A DNA stretch of 64,000 bases, from NCBI GenBank assembly GCA_019925105.1, contig JAHGAU010000015.1:1178001-1242000 (forward strand), written 5' to 3'. The stretch is from Niebla homalea. Lineage: Eukaryota; Ascomycota; Lecanoromycetes; Lecanorales; Ramalinaceae. This document shows positions 63,601 to 64,000 of this stretch, piece by piece. Position 1 is the first letter of the stretch; each line of letters begins with the position of its first letter. A program made the position numbers and the translations under genes. The notes under the pieces were generated by a model. The model was not told the origin of the DNA and searched no databases. It saw only the letters and a list, made by a program, of their open reading frames with translations.

Positions 63601-64000
63601 AAAAGATTCTCCGAGATAATAAAGAAGAATAATAAATGATTACGCTTTTACGCGAAGGATAAAAAATTATTACGATAAGTTAAGTTAATCAGTTATTAAT
63701 CCAATAAATATTTAAATTAATTAAATATATTTTTATATACGGATAACTTCGGATTCTTATATTAAAATATTATTAAGAATTTTAAAAAAACATTAAAAAT
63801 TTATAATTTTTTATTAAAGCTTACGTTTAACCTAAAGATCGGTAATTATATATTATTATAATAAAAAAGGTTAATTAATAACGTATAATCCAATTTAACC
63901 CTTCTTTCTTTCGTTATTATTAAATCCTTTTTAAGGAGTTCAGATAACTTTTTAATCTTTTTAACTTTTAAGCTTATTTATTCCTTATAATAAAGGCCGA
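60601..64000. other. AT-rich interval to window end
   Basis: Apart from the minus-strand piece at about 62.3 kb noted with the preceding ghost region, and a second at about 61.2 kb (KVTSDTLLSDK), nothing can be assigned. No LTR pair, TSD pair, tRNA or conserved domain was recognised. Confidence 0.35.

Noticed and set aside
1..64000. Mitochondrial or plastid origin because of the very low GC
   Set aside because: Nuclear LTR and LINE families with TSDs, a chromodomain integrase and C-to-T/G-to-A repeat divergence show a nuclear RIP-affected region; no mitochondrial genes, rRNA or tRNAs are present.

Overview
This window is a RIP-eroded, extremely AT-rich repeat block of a filamentous ascomycete (Pezizomycotina). 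I see no intact protein-coding gene, rRNA or tRNA. CpA/TpG is scarce, TpA is in great excess, CpG (acg, cgt, cgg) is kept, and repeat copies differ from each other almost only by C/T and G/A transitions. This is the footprint of repeat-induced point mutation acting on CpA, not of ordinary CpG decay. Reading frames survive as ghosts: most stops are TAA/TAG where CAA, CAG or TGG is expected, and Asp/Gly/His codons have drifted to Asn/Ser/Tyr.

The best-resolved part is a nest of transposons that can be unpacked by target-site duplications (TSDs). A minus-strand Ty3/Gypsy chromovirus ('Gypsy-D', about 1.68-18.8 kb) was hit by a full-length Tad1-like LINE (2381-8171, 13-bp TSD) in its integrase and by a Ty1/Copia element (10245-16530, 153-bp LTRs, TSD TAATT) in its reverse transcriptase. 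The Gypsy reading frame rejoins across both insertions. Next is a short LTR element without detectable pol ('element C', 19562-21593, 162-bp LTRs, TSD TACGG). A related short LTR element ('element A', 23392-32176) is split by a complete Ty3/Gypsy ('Gypsy-B', 23584-30886, 211-bp LTRs, TSD AAAAG). A second, more heavily mutated copy of the same LINE lies at 33031-38852 with its own 13-bp TSD. A solo LTR related to element A sits at 41976-42138 with TSD ATAAC.

The right half (about 42-64 kb) is equally AT-rich but holds no classic retrotransposon that I can identify. It contains the relic of a fungal gene family with a PD-(D/E)XK-like core (minus strand, about 51.96-53.15 kb, the family I associate with DUF7924), a 48-bp direct repeat 4.4 kb apart, a tandem-repeat patch, and several long ghost reading frames (for example + strand 43.5-47.0 kb, - strand 59.6-60.6 kb) that I cannot name.

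Small islands escaped mutation: LTRs, a hairpin-rich GC island at 18.83-18.97 kb with a pol III box A-like motif, and a unique-looking patch at 42.48-42.66 kb. The most unusual points are the two-fold nested Gypsy, the pair of short LTR elements A/C with unclear orientation and unexplained internal sequence, and a stretch of the Copia LTR that resembles 5S rRNA.
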